Assembly: GCA_910589315.1 (NCBI GenBank) | Contig: CAJUTB010000020.1 | Coordinates: 1-50,031 of the forward strand | Origin: an uncultured Oscillibacter sp. | GTDB lineage: Bacteria > Bacillota > Clostridia > Oscillospirales > Oscillospiraceae | DNA length: 50,031 nucleotides | Direction of reading: 5' to 3' | Part shown: piece after piece, positions 7,780 to 16,171 of the stretch | Layout of the letters: the number at the start of each line of letters is the position of its first letter | How positions within the stretch are numbered: position 1 is the first letter of the stretch | Position numbers and translations under genes: made by a program | The notes under the pieces: model-generated | Database searches by the model: none | What the model saw: the letters and a program-made list of their open reading frames with translations, nothing else | Told to the model about the DNA's origin: nothing

Positions 7780-10700
7780 TTACGCGCCCCCTCTCACTGG
7801 CATGTTGGCGAATATCCTGGCCAGCTTTTCGGCCATTTCGTCGCTGATGTCGTCGACCATGGCCCGGATGTGCTCCTTCAGCAGGGCGACGATGTCCTCC
7901 GGGCTCATTCCCTGGGCTGCTGCCTGGATGACGATTTCCGGGTTGATGGTGATGTTGACGGGTACGGTGACGGCGGGCTCTCCCTGGCCTCCTGCGGGCC
8001 CTGTGGCGCCCGGTGTGGCCGTGGTATATACCGGGGCGTCGTTGCCGCTTTCCCCGTCCTGTGGGGCGCTCCACGCGCCCCCGTTGCCCTCCGGGATGAT
8101 GTCGCCGAGGCCGTTGTCGTTGCTGCCTACCGGCGCCGGGGCGTTTGCGCCCAGGATGTCCCCGGCCTGCTCCCAGACGGCCATGCCGCGCGACCGGGAC
8201 GAAGCGCCCAGGGGGATGATTGCCTCCGGGCCGTCCTCTGCGACCTGCGCCATGTGCGGGGCGTGCATGATGCCGCCCTCTGCGTGCTTCCCGCCGGCGG
8301 CCTCTGCGCCTGCCGACTTGCCGGAGGAAAATGCCCCGGAAATTCCGTCCCACAGGTCGCTAAACCAGCCGGATATGCTATCCCACCAGCCGGAGACTTT
8401 ATCGCCGATTGACTTGCCCCATGCCGGGATCGTCTCGGTCACGAAGCCGGTGACGTTGTCCCACAGGTCGCCGATAAATCGGGGGACGTCCTCAGTGAAA
8501 AACGTGGCGGCCGCCTCAAATGCGCCGGTTGCCCATTCCGGGATCGTCTCGGTGAAAAATGTACCGACGTTGGTGAACAGCTCCCCGACAAATGCGGGGA
8601 CGGTCTCCCCAAAGAACACGGCGGCCCGCTGGCCGACGCCCTCCGCCCACGCGGGCAGGGTCTCTGTGAAAAAGTTCCCGACGTTCTGAAGGAGGCCCCC
8701 GACGGCTGCGGGCACGGTCTCGGTGAAGAATGTGGTGGCGCGTTGTGCCACGCCCTCCGCCCATGCCGGGACGGTTTCGGTGAAGAACGTGCCGACGGTC
8801 TGCAGCATGTCTCCGACGGCTCCGGGGACGGTTTCGGTAAAGAATACCTGCGCCGCTCCGAAAACATACCCGGCCGCGTAGGGCACCTGTTCCGTCAGGA
8901 ATGTCGGGATCGTCTCGGTGAAAAATCCCCCGACGACGTCGCCCACGCTGGAGGAGAAGCCCCCGATGGCCTCCCCGGCGCTGGATATTGCCGCCGGGAC
9001 GGATTTGGTCACGAAGTTCGGGAGCGTCTCTGTAAAAAATCCGCCGATTGCCTTGCCGGCGTTGTTGAGCAGGCCCCCTTCGTCCAGGCTGTCCGACAAC
9101 ATTTTCCCGATCTTGCTGCCGCCCAGCATGGCCCCGACGCCGCCCACGCCTGCGCCGATCAATGCACCAGGTACGGCCCCGACGCCGCCGAAAACGGAGC
9201 CAATGGCCGCGCCCGCGGCTGCCCCGGCGCCCACCATGCCGATCTTTGTGCCGCCGGTGGCGTAGCGGTCCTGCGCTTCTTTCCCGCTTGTTTGGGTGCC
9301 CTTGAAAATGTCAATCAGGCCGCTGATGATCCCGACGCCGCCCATGACGCCGCCGGCGATGGCTCCGCCGCCTGCTGCGGCCGCTCCGGCGGCCGTGGTG
9401 GCCTGGGAGCCAAGGGCCCCGCCCACGCTGCCGAGGGTGCCCCCGATGCCCCCCTGGACCGCCAAGAGGGTGCCGTCGGCTCCGACAACGCTGGATTTCG
9501 ACCCGACTGTGAGGAGCTTGCTTAACCAGCTGCCCGCCGATGTCAGGCCGCCGGCCGCTGCGGTTCCTCCCGCAGGCCCGGGGAGGGCAAGCCTCCCGCC
9601 TCCGGCTGCGCCGGGAAGGGCGGGTGTTCCTCCGGCGAGGGGCGGTAAACCGCCCCCGCCCGCTGCGGTCCTGACCGCGTTGGCGGCGTTGGATGCCATG
9701 CCGCCGTTGACGATGACGGTGCCGGCGGAGACGGTCATGGTGGACACAAACGACCCAAGGCCGCCTCCTCCACCGCCTCCCGAGGTGCCCCCAAACAGGC
9801 CCTTGGCCGCCTGGAATGCCTTGGCCGCGCCGCCTAACAGCTTCCCGCCGGCTACCAGGCCGGCCGCTGCGATGACGCCCTTGTGGTCTCCGGCCCATTC
9901 GGTGAAAGCCTCGCTGATCTTGTCCATGTCGAGGCCGGATTTGAAGCCGTCCAAAAAGCTCTTGCCGATGGTCATGCCGTCCGCAATGGCGCCGGATTCG
10001 TCAAAACCCAAAATTGCCAAAAGGCCGGCGGTGATCCCGCTGCCCAGGGTTTCGCCGAAGGCTGCGACCTTTTCGGTCAGCCATGGCTTGCCGCTGCTTT
10101 CCCACCACTGGGAGAACGGCTCCGCGACGATCTTGTCCCAGGCGATGGCGATTTTTCCCCAGACGTCTGCGTTGGCCCATTCGTCGCTGCTGGTAAATTC
10201 CGCGATGGTGCTTTTGAGCTGCGCGACCTTTTCGTCCACGACGTCCATGACGCGGTTGATTGCCGCCTCCACGTCGGGCATTTTGGTCGTGAGCCAGTCG
10301 ACAAACTCCCGCAAATACGGCGAAAGCCGTGACCCGAGGGTCATCTTCACGCCGTCGGCCGCCGATGACAAATAGGTCATGGAGCCCTGCAGGTTGTCCA
10401 TCATCGTGTCGGCCATGGATGCCGCGGCGCCGTCGCACTCCACGATGGCGTCGGTCAATTTGGCGTAGTCCTCCTCGGTCGCGTTCAACATGGCCAGGAA
10501 GCCGGCCTGGGCACGCTGCCCGGCGACGGTGTTGGCAAAATTGATTTTTTGCTCCTGCGTCATGTTCCGGGTGGCCGTTCTCAGCTCACCCAAAACGTCG
10601 CCGAAGTCCCGGGCTTCGCCGGTGGACGTGTAAAAGCTGATCCCCATTTCCTCGATGGCGTCCCGGGCCCCGTTGGTGTTGGTGCCGAGCCGCGTGAAGA

Positions 10701-11589
10701 TGGAGTTCAATTCGGTGCCGGCCTGTGACGCCTTGATGCCGCTGTTTGCCATGAGGCCGATGCCCAGGGCGACGTCCTCGATGGAATACCCCAGCGCGCC
10801 GGACGCCGCGCCCACATACTTGAAGGTTTCGCCCATCATGGCGACGTTGGTGTTGGCGTTTGACGATGCGACCGCCAGCACGTCGGCGAAATGGGTGGCG
10901 TTGGCGACCCCGTCCTCTGTGTACCCGCTGGCCGCCATGCCGAAGGCCGTCATGGCGTCCGTCACGATGTCCGAAACGGTTGCCAAATCCTCCCCGGATG
11001 CCGCCGCCAGGTCCATAATGCCGGACAATGACGCCAGCATGTCCTCGGTTTTCCAGCCGGCCATTGCCATGTATGTCAGGCCCTGGGCGGCCTCCTCTGC
11101 GGTGAATTTTGTGGTTTTGCCCATTTCCTGGGCCAAGGCTGTCAGGGCTTCAAAGTCTTTCCCTGACGCGCCGCTGATGGCCTTGACCTTCGACATGGTC
11201 GCCTCAAACGCTCCAAATGTGTTTATGGCGTCCGATGCGCTGAGTGATATGCCCAAAACTGCGCCCGCCTGCAATATCGGGTTGCGGAGCATGTTAAAAA
11301 TCCCTTGCAGCGGGGCGGTGGCCTTGTCGACCACTCCGACCGTGAAATTCCACGCCTTGCCGGCCACGCTTTTGATCTTGCTTTCGGCTTTGGTGATGAC
11401 GGATGTGGCCTTGTCGACCGCGTTGAAGGCCACATTCCACCGTGAGCCGGTCATCTTGTTCAGCCGACTTTGGGTTTGCTGGAGCGTGCGGTCAAATTGG
11501 CTGACCTTGCGCCGGGCTGATTCAAAGCCGGGCCCCGTTCGGTCCTCGACGACCAGCTCCTCTGTGATGCGGAAGGTCTCAGCTGCCAT
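7780..11589 (-). CDS. Tail tape measure protein
   Basis: The 1269-aa tape measure protein sets tail length and is the longest tail gene, located right after the chaperone pair. Residues about 100-420 form the TP901-type tape-measure domain (EATMSKVKAISGASGKDFEALTALAQEMGK and MAMAGWKTEDMLASLSGIMDLAAASGE are representative, each cut short here). The middle (about 600-800) is Gly/Ala-rich with hydrophobic segments. Residues about 835-1065 are a run of FFTET-P repeats with a 19-residue period, followed by a W-rich stretch and a HAEGGIMHAPHMAQVAEDG C-terminal motif common to tape-measure ends. The ATG overlaps the frameshift extension of the chaperone by 11 nt. Confidence 0.92.
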   Translation of the reverse strand: MAAETFRITEELVVEDRTGPGFESARRKVSQFDRTLQQTQSRLNKMTGSRWNVAFNAVDKATSVITKAESKIKSVAGKAWNFTVGVVDKATAPLQGIFNMLRNPILQAGAVLGISLSASDAINTFGAFEATMSKVKAISGASGKDFEALTALAQEMGKTTKFTAEEAAQGLTYMAMAGWKTEDMLASLSGIMDLAAASGEDLATVSDIVTDAMTAFGMAASGYTEDGVANATHFADVLAVASSNANTNVAMMGETFKYVGAASGALGYSIEDVALGIGLMANSGIKASQAGTELNSIFTRLGTNTNGARDAIEEMGISFYTSTGEARDFGDVLGELRTATRNMTQEQKINFANTVAGQRAQAGFLAMLNATEEDYAKLTDAIVECDGAAASMADTMMDNLQGSMTYLSSAADGVKMTLGSRLSPYLREFVDWLTTKMPDVEAAINRVMDVVDEKVAQLKSTIAEFTSSDEWANADVWGKIAIAWDKIVAEPFSQWWESSGKPWLTEKVAAFGETLGSGITAGLLAILGFDESGAIADGMTIGKSFLDGFKSGLDMDKISEAFTEWAGDHKGVIAAAGLVAGGKLLGGAAKAFQAAKGLFGGTSGGGGGGGLGSFVSTMTVSAGTVIVNGGMASNAANAVRTAAGGGGLPPLAGGTPALPGAAGGGRLALPGPAGGTAAAGGLTSAGSWLSKLLTVGSKSSVVGADGTLLAVQGGIGGTLGSVGGALGSQATTAAGAAAAGGGAIAGGVMGGVGIISGLIDIFKGTQTSGKEAQDRYATGGTKIGMVGAGAAAGAAIGSVFGGVGAVPGALIGAGVGGVGAMLGGSKIGKMLSDSLDEGGLLNNAGKAIGGFFTETLPNFVTKSVPAAISSAGEAIGGFSSSVGDVVGGFFTETIPTFLTEQVPYAAGYVFGAAQVFFTETVPGAVGDMLQTVGTFFTETVPAWAEGVAQRATTFFTETVPAAVGGLLQNVGNFFTETLPAWAEGVGQRAAVFFGETVPAFVGELFTNVGTFFTETIPEWATGAFEAAATFFTEDVPRFIGDLWDNVTGFVTETIPAWGKSIGDKVSGWWDSISGWFSDLWDGISGAFSSGKSAGAEAAGGKHAEGGIMHAPHMAQVAEDGPEAIIPLGASSRSRGMAVWEQAGDILGANAPAPVGSNDNGLGDIIPEGNGGAWSAPQDGESGNDAPVYTTATPGATGPAGGQGEPAVTVPVNITINPEIVIQAAAQGMSPEDIVALLKEHIRAMVDDISDEMAEKLARIFANMPVRGGA
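8400..9080 (-). repeat. 19-residue repeats in the tape measure protein
   Basis: About eleven units beginning FFTET(V/I/L)P occur in the C-terminal third of the tape measure. From about 8845 to 8440 the spacing is exactly 19 residues (57 bp), and two types alternate: one continuing AWAEGV-QRA, the other A-VG-LLQNVG. The result is a 38-residue super-repeat. Confidence 0.85.
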
Positions 11590-11755
11590 TTGTCCCTCCC
11601 TCCTTTGCGTTTTCTTCGTTCTCCAACGTGACCATCATGGAGGCGAGGCAAAAGGCGCGGACGCCGCGCGGCGCGTTCCAGATGACGTCCGGCATGATGC
11701 CGGTCCGCTGAAAAATCTGGTGCAATAACGTCGCGCGGCCCCCGGCCTTTATCAG
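11579..11755 (-). CDS. -1 frameshift extension of the tail assembly chaperone
   Basis: This is a 58-aa open frame without its own start, read if ribosomes slip -1 at A-AAA-AAC (11755-11761). It begins LIKAGGRATLLHQIFQRTG, continues MPDVIWNAPRGVRAFCLASM, and ends NGS just inside the tape-measure start. Its hydrophobic, helix-friendly content and dense coverage of an otherwise unexplained 160-bp gap support translation. The fused product would be about 232 aa, like the G/GT chaperones of other tailed phages. The segment is too short and start-less to be called as an ordinary ORF. Confidence 0.75.
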   Translation of the reverse strand: MIKAGGRATLLHQIFQRTGIMPDVIWNAPRGVRAFCLASMMVTLENEENAKEGGTNGS

Positions 11756-12276
11756 TTTTTTGCGACCTCCTCCTCGGTCAGCTCATACCCGCTGATGGCG
11801 TCGAGCTTCTCACAAATGGCGTTCTTTTCGCCCGCCTTGAGGAGGATGTCCACGGCCTCGACGCCGGTGGCCAGGTCCTTCGCTTTCCAGAGCTTCTTGT
11901 TGTCCCAAATCTTGGCCCGGTCCTCCGGGACGGTGGCCTCATAGATCAACATGCACCGATACTTGACGGTGTCAACCTCCTCCGGGACGCGGATGCCGCC
12001 CTGCGTCTTGCTCTTGACGTACTTGGTGCAGCGTTTCCGGCACCTGTTGAAATCGTCCTCACTGAGCGGGTGGATGCGGAAGGAAAACAGGTCCTTTTTG
12101 TTCCGGTTGATGACGATTTCGACGGTTTCATCTTCGTCGGCCTTGTAATTCGCCGCGGCCAACAGGCCGGCGAGAAGGTCGTCCTCGTTCGCGCGGGCCT
12201 CCGCCTGCAGCTCCTCCTCGGTGGCGGTGGTGGTCTCCATGTCCCTGGGCAATCCGGCGGTCGCTCTTGTGCTCAT
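11752..12276 (-). CDS. XkdN-like tail assembly chaperone (short form)
   Basis: A 174-aa XkdN-like protein between tail tube and tape measure, the position of the tail assembly chaperone that coats the tape measure during assembly. Visible segments are ETVEIVINRNKKDLFSFRI, HPLSEDDFNRCRKRCTKYV and YRCMLIYEATVPEDR, followed by a short acidic C-terminus LTEEEVAKN. The stop codon comes right after a classic slippery heptamer, so this is probably the zero-frame product of a two-protein programmed-frameshift gene. Start ATG at 12276 has the SD GGAGG about 9 nt upstream. Confidence 0.82.
   Translation of the reverse strand: MSTRATAGLPRDMETTTATEEELQAEARANEDDLLAGLLAAANYKADEDETVEIVINRNKKDLFSFRIHPLSEDDFNRCRKRCTKYVKSKTQGGIRVPEEVDTVKYRCMLIYEATVPEDRAKIWDNKKLWKAKDLATGVEAVDILLKAGEKNAICEKLDAISGYELTEEEVAKN
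11755..11761 (-). promoter_or_regulatory. Programmed -1 ribosomal frameshift site (A AAA AAC)
   Basis: On the coding strand the chaperone ends GTC GCA AAA AAC TGA. The heptamer A-AAA-AAC is in the correct phase for tandem slippage, and the zero-frame stop follows immediately. A stimulatory SD-like GAGGAGGAG lies just upstream (coding ACCGAGGAGGAGGTC), at the distance known to promote -1 slips in bacteria. Confidence 0.78.
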
Positions 12277-12300
12277 AAACTCAAACCTCCATAAAATTCA

Positions 12301-12330
12301 ACGCGGCCGCGTACTTTTGCGCGGCCGCGT
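12301..12330 (-). terminator. GC-rich perfect hairpin between tube and chaperone genes
   Basis: The 139-bp gap between the tube gene and the chaperone contains a perfect 11-bp inverted repeat (ACGCGGCCGCG, 8-nt loop, CGCGGCCGCGT). On the minus strand it is followed by TGAATTTT, a weak U-tract, so it may be a leaky attenuator lowering chaperone and tape-measure expression relative to sheath and tube. The stop of the tube gene and the SD of the chaperone flank it. The rest of the gap shows nothing else. Confidence 0.45.
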
Positions 12331-12415
12331 CTGTATATACCCCACTTCCGGCAGGGGCTCTCCGCTTTTTTCGGTCCCCTCTTGGCGGGGGCTGGCCTCC
12401 CGATCCTCCGGGGAA

Positions 12416-12880
12416 TTATGCGGCGTTCAACGCCAGCAGGCTCTGGAGCTCCGGCGGATCGTTGACGGCCATGTTCCAGGCGCGCTTGATGATGTCGCCG
12501 ATGCTGACATTCTGCAGGTCGATGTTGCCGTCGGGCACGACCCCGCGGTAATTCATGCGCTGCGTGCTGCCGTTGCGGCCGTACACGACGCCCTGGAAGG
12601 TCCAGTCGGGCTGCTGGCCGGTGTGCATCATGTCGAAAACGTCGGCGATGAGGTCGTCATCCTCGACGATGACCTGCGACATGGTCAGCGTGACCTTGTA
12701 CGACTGGAGGACGCTGTGCTCCTGGGCGTCGCCCAGGGGCTGATACGTGGCATTGGTCACGTTGACCTGTACCTGGTAGCTCTCGACGGTGGCCAGCATT
12801 TTGCCGTTGCCGTCGTAAATGACCCCGTCCTTGCCGGTAACGGCGAAGCGGGTGTCCTGCGGGCCTCTGTTGTTATACAT
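12416..12880 (-). CDS. Tail tube protein (XkdM-like)
   Basis: A 154-aa protein matching XkdM (DUF2001), the inner tail tube of contractile PBSX-type tails. It has the family's beta-rich character: GKMLATVESYQVQVNVTNAT, LQSYKVTLTMSQVIVEDDD and WTFQGVVYGRNGSTQRMNYR. It follows the sheath gene by 13 nt, the normal sheath-tube order. Its start is an ATG (12880) with GGAGG upstream. The call is confident from family length and context. Confidence 0.88.
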   Translation of the reverse strand: MYNNRGPQDTRFAVTGKDGVIYDGNGKMLATVESYQVQVNVTNATYQPLGDAQEHSVLQSYKVTLTMSQVIVEDDDLIADVFDMMHTGQQPDWTFQGVVYGRNGSTQRMNYRGVVPDGNIDLQNVSIGDIIKRAWNMAVNDPPELQSLLALNAA

Positions 12881-12893
12881 GCTCTAATCCTCC

Positions 12894-14291
12894 TTACTCC
12901 GCGGCGTAGCGGAAGCGGTAGGCCAGGTAGATAAACTCGACGCTGTCGATGTCGTCAACCTCGATCACAAACCAGGCGCTGTCGCCCTGCGGCGGGTTGG
13001 TTTCATCCTCAAAGGCGTCACCCTGGAGGAGCTTCTTCTCTCCCACCATGCGGGAAATGACGCCCTTGATGTTGGAGATAATGGTGGCGCGTCCGTCCGG
13101 GTCGTTGTTGACCTTGCCGATCAACACGTCCAGGCCGTCGGCGACGCGCTGCATGAGCTCGAAGCGGGTCTTGACGCGGCGGATTTTCTTCCAGCCTTCG
13201 TCCATGTCCCCGTCCGGGGTGATGAGGGTGTTGATGCCCTGCTCGATCCATACCTGACCGGCCGCGTTCGTGGTCAAAACGAGGCAGCCCCGCTGCAGGG
13301 CTTTCTCGATCTGGCTGGGCGTCAGGGTCTCATGCAACGCCGCGAAGCCGGAAATGACCGTATGGGTGAGGGACATGTTGGACGCCACGGCCGCGATCAT
13401 GCCGCCGATGCGCGCCGCGATCCTCCACCCCTCATATACGACGCCGGCGGAATTTTCCGCCGAGTTGAGGACATAAACGACCTTTTCGTCGTTGAACGCT
13501 GCGGCGTGGGTCATGCGCGTGTCGAAGGCGACGCTTTTGGGCTCCGCCAGGCACGCGACGGCGTAGTAACCGTTGGCGTAGATGCGGTCAATAAACGCCT
13601 GCACCAACAGGTGGATGGCGACGTCGTCCGTGTCCACACAAAGGCAATTCCCGAACACACAATAAAGCGCGTCCAGGCCGGCGCTGTACTCCACGGGGGA
13701 GGCCGTGGGCTGCGTGCCGGGCGTCATGGCCGTCTGCGTGCATTCCTTCATGGTCCCGCTGCCGTCGGCGAGCTTCGTGGCGATGAAGTCGGTGGTGGCC
13801 TCCTTCATGGCCGCGACCAGGGCGTCCGCCTCTTTCCCCCCGGCCTCAAAGGCGACCTTGCAAAACTCGGTGGTGCCCTCGTAGAAAATGCACTCCCGGC
13901 CCGCGCCGGTCAGGCTGTCCCGGATGCTGACGGTAAAAGCCCGGTCGCCCACATAGGCGCCGGTGATCTTGACGACATCGGTGTCTGCGCTGTCCTTCAG
14001 CGTGATGGTGGGGGCGGTCCCGCCGGTCCCGATGCGCACGAAATGGCCGGACGTGAGGCCGCCGGTAAACATTTCGGTGATCAGGCCCTCGGTGTTGCCG
14101 CTGCCGAAAATCCTGCTGACGTTGGTGTCGGGGGTGAAGTCCACGACGGTATTGAGGGGCCCCCAATTCGCGCGGATCAACCCCAGGCCGATGCCGTTGC
14201 GGGCGCCGGCGACGACGGAGCCCGTCTTATAGCGGCGCTGATATACGCCGGGGCGGATTTTCTTCTCGCCGATGATAAAGGTGCCAGCCAT
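12894..14291 (-). CDS. Tail sheath protein (XkdK-like)
   Basis: A 465-aa tail sheath protein, whose presence shows a contractile tail. The opening MAGTFIIGEKKIRPGVYQRR is the typical XkdK start, and the family hallmarks RPGVY and the C-terminal MQRVADGLDVLIGKVNNDPDGR and VIEVDDIDSVEFIYL can be seen. The middle (residues ~100-330) is the variable insertion domain. The gene overlaps the preceding small gene at TAATG. Length and position agree with the family. Confidence 0.92.
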   Translation of the reverse strand: MAGTFIIGEKKIRPGVYQRRYKTGSVVAGARNGIGLGLIRANWGPLNTVVDFTPDTNVSRIFGSGNTEGLITEMFTGGLTSGHFVRIGTGGTAPTITLKDSADTDVVKITGAYVGDRAFTVSIRDSLTGAGRECIFYEGTTEFCKVAFEAGGKEADALVAAMKEATTDFIATKLADGSGTMKECTQTAMTPGTQPTASPVEYSAGLDALYCVFGNCLCVDTDDVAIHLLVQAFIDRIYANGYYAVACLAEPKSVAFDTRMTHAAAFNDEKVVYVLNSAENSAGVVYEGWRIAARIGGMIAAVASNMSLTHTVISGFAALHETLTPSQIEKALQRGCLVLTTNAAGQVWIEQGINTLITPDGDMDEGWKKIRRVKTRFELMQRVADGLDVLIGKVNNDPDGRATIISNIKGVISRMVGEKKLLQGDAFEDETNPPQGDSAWFVIEVDDIDSVEFIYLAYRFRYAAE

Positions 14292-14497
14292 TATTTGACC
14301 TCCTTCCCGGCGAAGGCCGTGACGACCTTCTTGGCCTCCTCAATGGTGGCGCTCTTGATGCCGGCCATGCGGAGGGCCGCGGTTACGACGTCCTGGGGGA
14401 CGCCGAAAACCTTTTGCGCGGCGTTCGCCAGCTCTGCGGCTGTGTACTGCGGCGCGGTCGGCTTGTCGGCCGCCTGCCTGGCTTCTTTCGTTGCCAT
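14291..14497 (-). CDS. Small hypothetical protein before the sheath gene
   Basis: A 68-aa protein with an AAAGGAGG SD, ending in TAATG overlap with the sheath start. Sequence is mainly helical: TAAELANAAQKVFGVPQDVV and ATIEEAKKVVTAFAGKEVK. It looks like a compact helical domain that could bind tail proteins, and PBSX-type clusters often have a small gene here. I do not recognise the family and assign no function. Confidence 0.75.
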   Translation of the reverse strand: MATKEARQAADKPTAPQYTAAELANAAQKVFGVPQDVVTAALRMAGIKSATIEEAKKVVTAFAGKEVK

Positions 14498-14510
14498 TTC
14501 TTGACCTCCT

Positions 14511-15401
14511 TTATTGCTTCTGTCCTTTTGTAGCTGCTGTGCCCACGTGGTTGATCCCGTGGGCGTATGCGGGGTATTTCAAAATCCCCCACGTGGCCCC
14601 CAGGCGGATTTGCCCGGCGGCCAACGGGTCCAAGGTGTTGTCTGCGGCGATTCTCCGCAGGAACATGGGCGACGTGTCCAGCATGATGACCTCCCCCCGG
14701 CGCGAGAGGTTATCCACAAGGGCCCTGATCCACCGTTGCCGGGCGCTGGCCCCCGGCGCGAACACGTGGCAGGCGACGACGCCCTCCAGCCATGCGACCG
14801 TGTGGGTCTCCCGGCCCAGCTCATACCCGTCCAGGCGGAAATACACGGCCGGGTGCTCCTCCGACGGCTCTGTGAAGTCCAGGAGGGTGTTCTGCCCGAT
14901 GACGGTGATCTCCGGGTATTCGTCCCGGATGAATTTCATCATTGCAAGGACGGGGTCGGGGTCGCTGGTGATCTGCTCCGGGAAGGCGATCATGTCGAAG
15001 GTCACGGTGACGCCGATGACCTTGTCCGTTTTGGTCTCCCGTGCGCTCTGAAACGTCTGCGACGCCTGCCAGGCGAAGCTGCAGGGGTTGTCCCCCTCCG
15101 GGGCCATGATGACGCCGCACAAAACGGCGCGCAGGACAGGCTCGATGTCCTCCGGGGCCGGGCCGTCCTCGGTACACCAAACATCAACGTAAAGCGTGCC
15201 GGCGGTCTGCCGCTCCGGGTCCCCCCGGAGGTCGAGGCTGTAACTGATGCGCGGATATTGCCGCCCGTCCTTCCAGCCCCGGTCGGTGTCCTCCGGGCAC
15301 GGGCCGAAAAAAATGGCCGGCGCTCCATCGAAGGAGGCCAGCCCTGGGCTGCCGTATTCTGCGCCGGAAATTCGGCTATAAAGCAATTCCTCCAGCTTCA
15401 T
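14511..15401 (-). CDS. Putative tail terminator/completion protein, two similar halves
   Basis: A 296-aa protein between the head-tail joining genes and the sheath, where tail-terminator (XkdJ/DUF3168-like) proteins lie. Both halves have the same pattern: a strand pair around a sugar-like variable loop (YPRISYSLDLRG and AVYFRLDGYELG), then a helix leading to a further strand (EPVLRAVLCGVIMAPE; RWIRALVDNLSRRGEVIML). That suggests a duplicated or fused terminator domain. The family is not firmly recognised; the call rests on position and this pattern. It overlaps the upstream gene by 4 nt. Confidence 0.55.
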   Translation of the reverse strand: MKLEELLYSRISGAEYGSPGLASFDGAPAIFFGPCPEDTDRGWKDGRQYPRISYSLDLRGDPERQTAGTLYVDVWCTEDGPAPEDIEPVLRAVLCGVIMAPEGDNPCSFAWQASQTFQSARETKTDKVIGVTVTFDMIAFPEQITSDPDPVLAMMKFIRDEYPEITVIGQNTLLDFTEPSEEHPAVYFRLDGYELGRETHTVAWLEGVVACHVFAPGASARQRWIRALVDNLSRRGEVIMLDTSPMFLRRIAADNTLDPLAAGQIRLGATWGILKYPAYAHGINHVGTAATKGQKQ

Positions 15402-15724
15402 CTATCGACGCCGCCGTCGCCGTCTCCGGGCCCGCTGGGCTCTCCCGGCTCCTCCGGCACGGGGTACACGTGGACGGTCTCCAAATCCGGCGACCATTTC
15501 ACGGACCAGAGGCCGTCGGCGATCTCCGCGGCGAAAATGCTGAAAAAGTTGGTCACGTTGCGGATGTTCGGCTGCCAAATGACCCGGATTTCGTCCCGCG
15601 TCACGGCCGCGACCTGCCCGTTGCGCTCCTCCGCCCATGCGGAATATTTGGCCCGGATCAGGTCTCCCTTGGCGATGGCCTCCGCATTGATGCCCGGCGC
15701 GCCTGTTGTGCTTAACAGCTCCAT
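15398..15724 (-). CDS. Hypothetical head-tail region protein
   Basis: A 108-aa protein with an AGGGAGGGAG SD. The first 85 residues read as a small alpha/beta domain (GDLIRAKYSAWAEERNGQVA, then DEIRVIWQPNIRNVTNFF), and the C-terminus is a Pro/Gly/Asp tail (PGEPSGPGDGDGG). It sits between the gp10-like joining protein and the terminator-like protein, coupled to the latter by ATGA. That context suggests a virion neck or tail-joining role, but the family is not recognised. Confidence 0.7.
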   Translation of the reverse strand: MELLSTTGAPGINAEAIAKGDLIRAKYSAWAEERNGQVAAVTRDEIRVIWQPNIRNVTNFFSIFAAEIADGLWSVKWSPDLETVHVYPVPEEPGEPSGPGDGDGGVDR

Positions 15725-15745
15725 TGGCTTCTCCCTCCCTTCCTG

Positions 15746-16171
15746 TTAAAAATACGGCTGTTCGTAAATCTGCTTGACCTCCGGCCAGGCTTCCTGTTTG
15801 ATCTTGTCCGCATACGGCCGGGCGGCCATTTCCGGGGTCCCGTCCTCCAACATGGGCGCGTAGGGGACGTCCGTGTGGATGCCGGGAGTGTATACCTTGC
15901 CGCCCACGGCCATTTCCGAAATGGGCAACGGCCGCCAGCTTGCGCGGAGGTGGCCGGTTCGGAGGGCCGGTGGCTCTCCGGGCGCTGATGCCCGGTAAGT
16001 GCTCGACGTGTGCGGTTTTCGGTAAATCTTGCCGGAACGGCCGCCTGCGTTGGACAGGACGGCGTTGGAAGCCTTTTTGATGACGTTGGCGGCCCTGATG
16101 GTCCGGCTTTTCGCCTGCCGCTCTATGGTCTGAAGCACCTGCTGGTGTATCTGCTTAAAGCTCACTTCCAT
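15746..16171 (-). CDS. HK97 gp10-like head-tail joining protein (XkdI-like)
   Basis: A 141-aa protein of the HK97-gp10/XkdI type, which joins tail to head. The family pattern is visible: a basic helix near the start (RTIRAANVIKKASNAVLS), PGEPPALRTGHLRASW in the middle and the late YAPMLEDGTPEMAARPY segment, in which Y-x-x-x-x-E/D-G-T is characteristic. The start is placed at the ATG (16171), because the longer frame runs through the upstream adaptor gene. It overlaps the adaptor gene by 17 nt. Confidence 0.8.
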   Translation of the reverse strand: MEVSFKQIHQQVLQTIERQAKSRTIRAANVIKKASNAVLSNAGGRSGKIYRKPHTSSTYRASAPGEPPALRTGHLRASWRPLPISEMAVGGKVYTPGIHTDVPYAPMLEDGTPEMAARPYADKIKQEAWPEVKQIYEQPYF

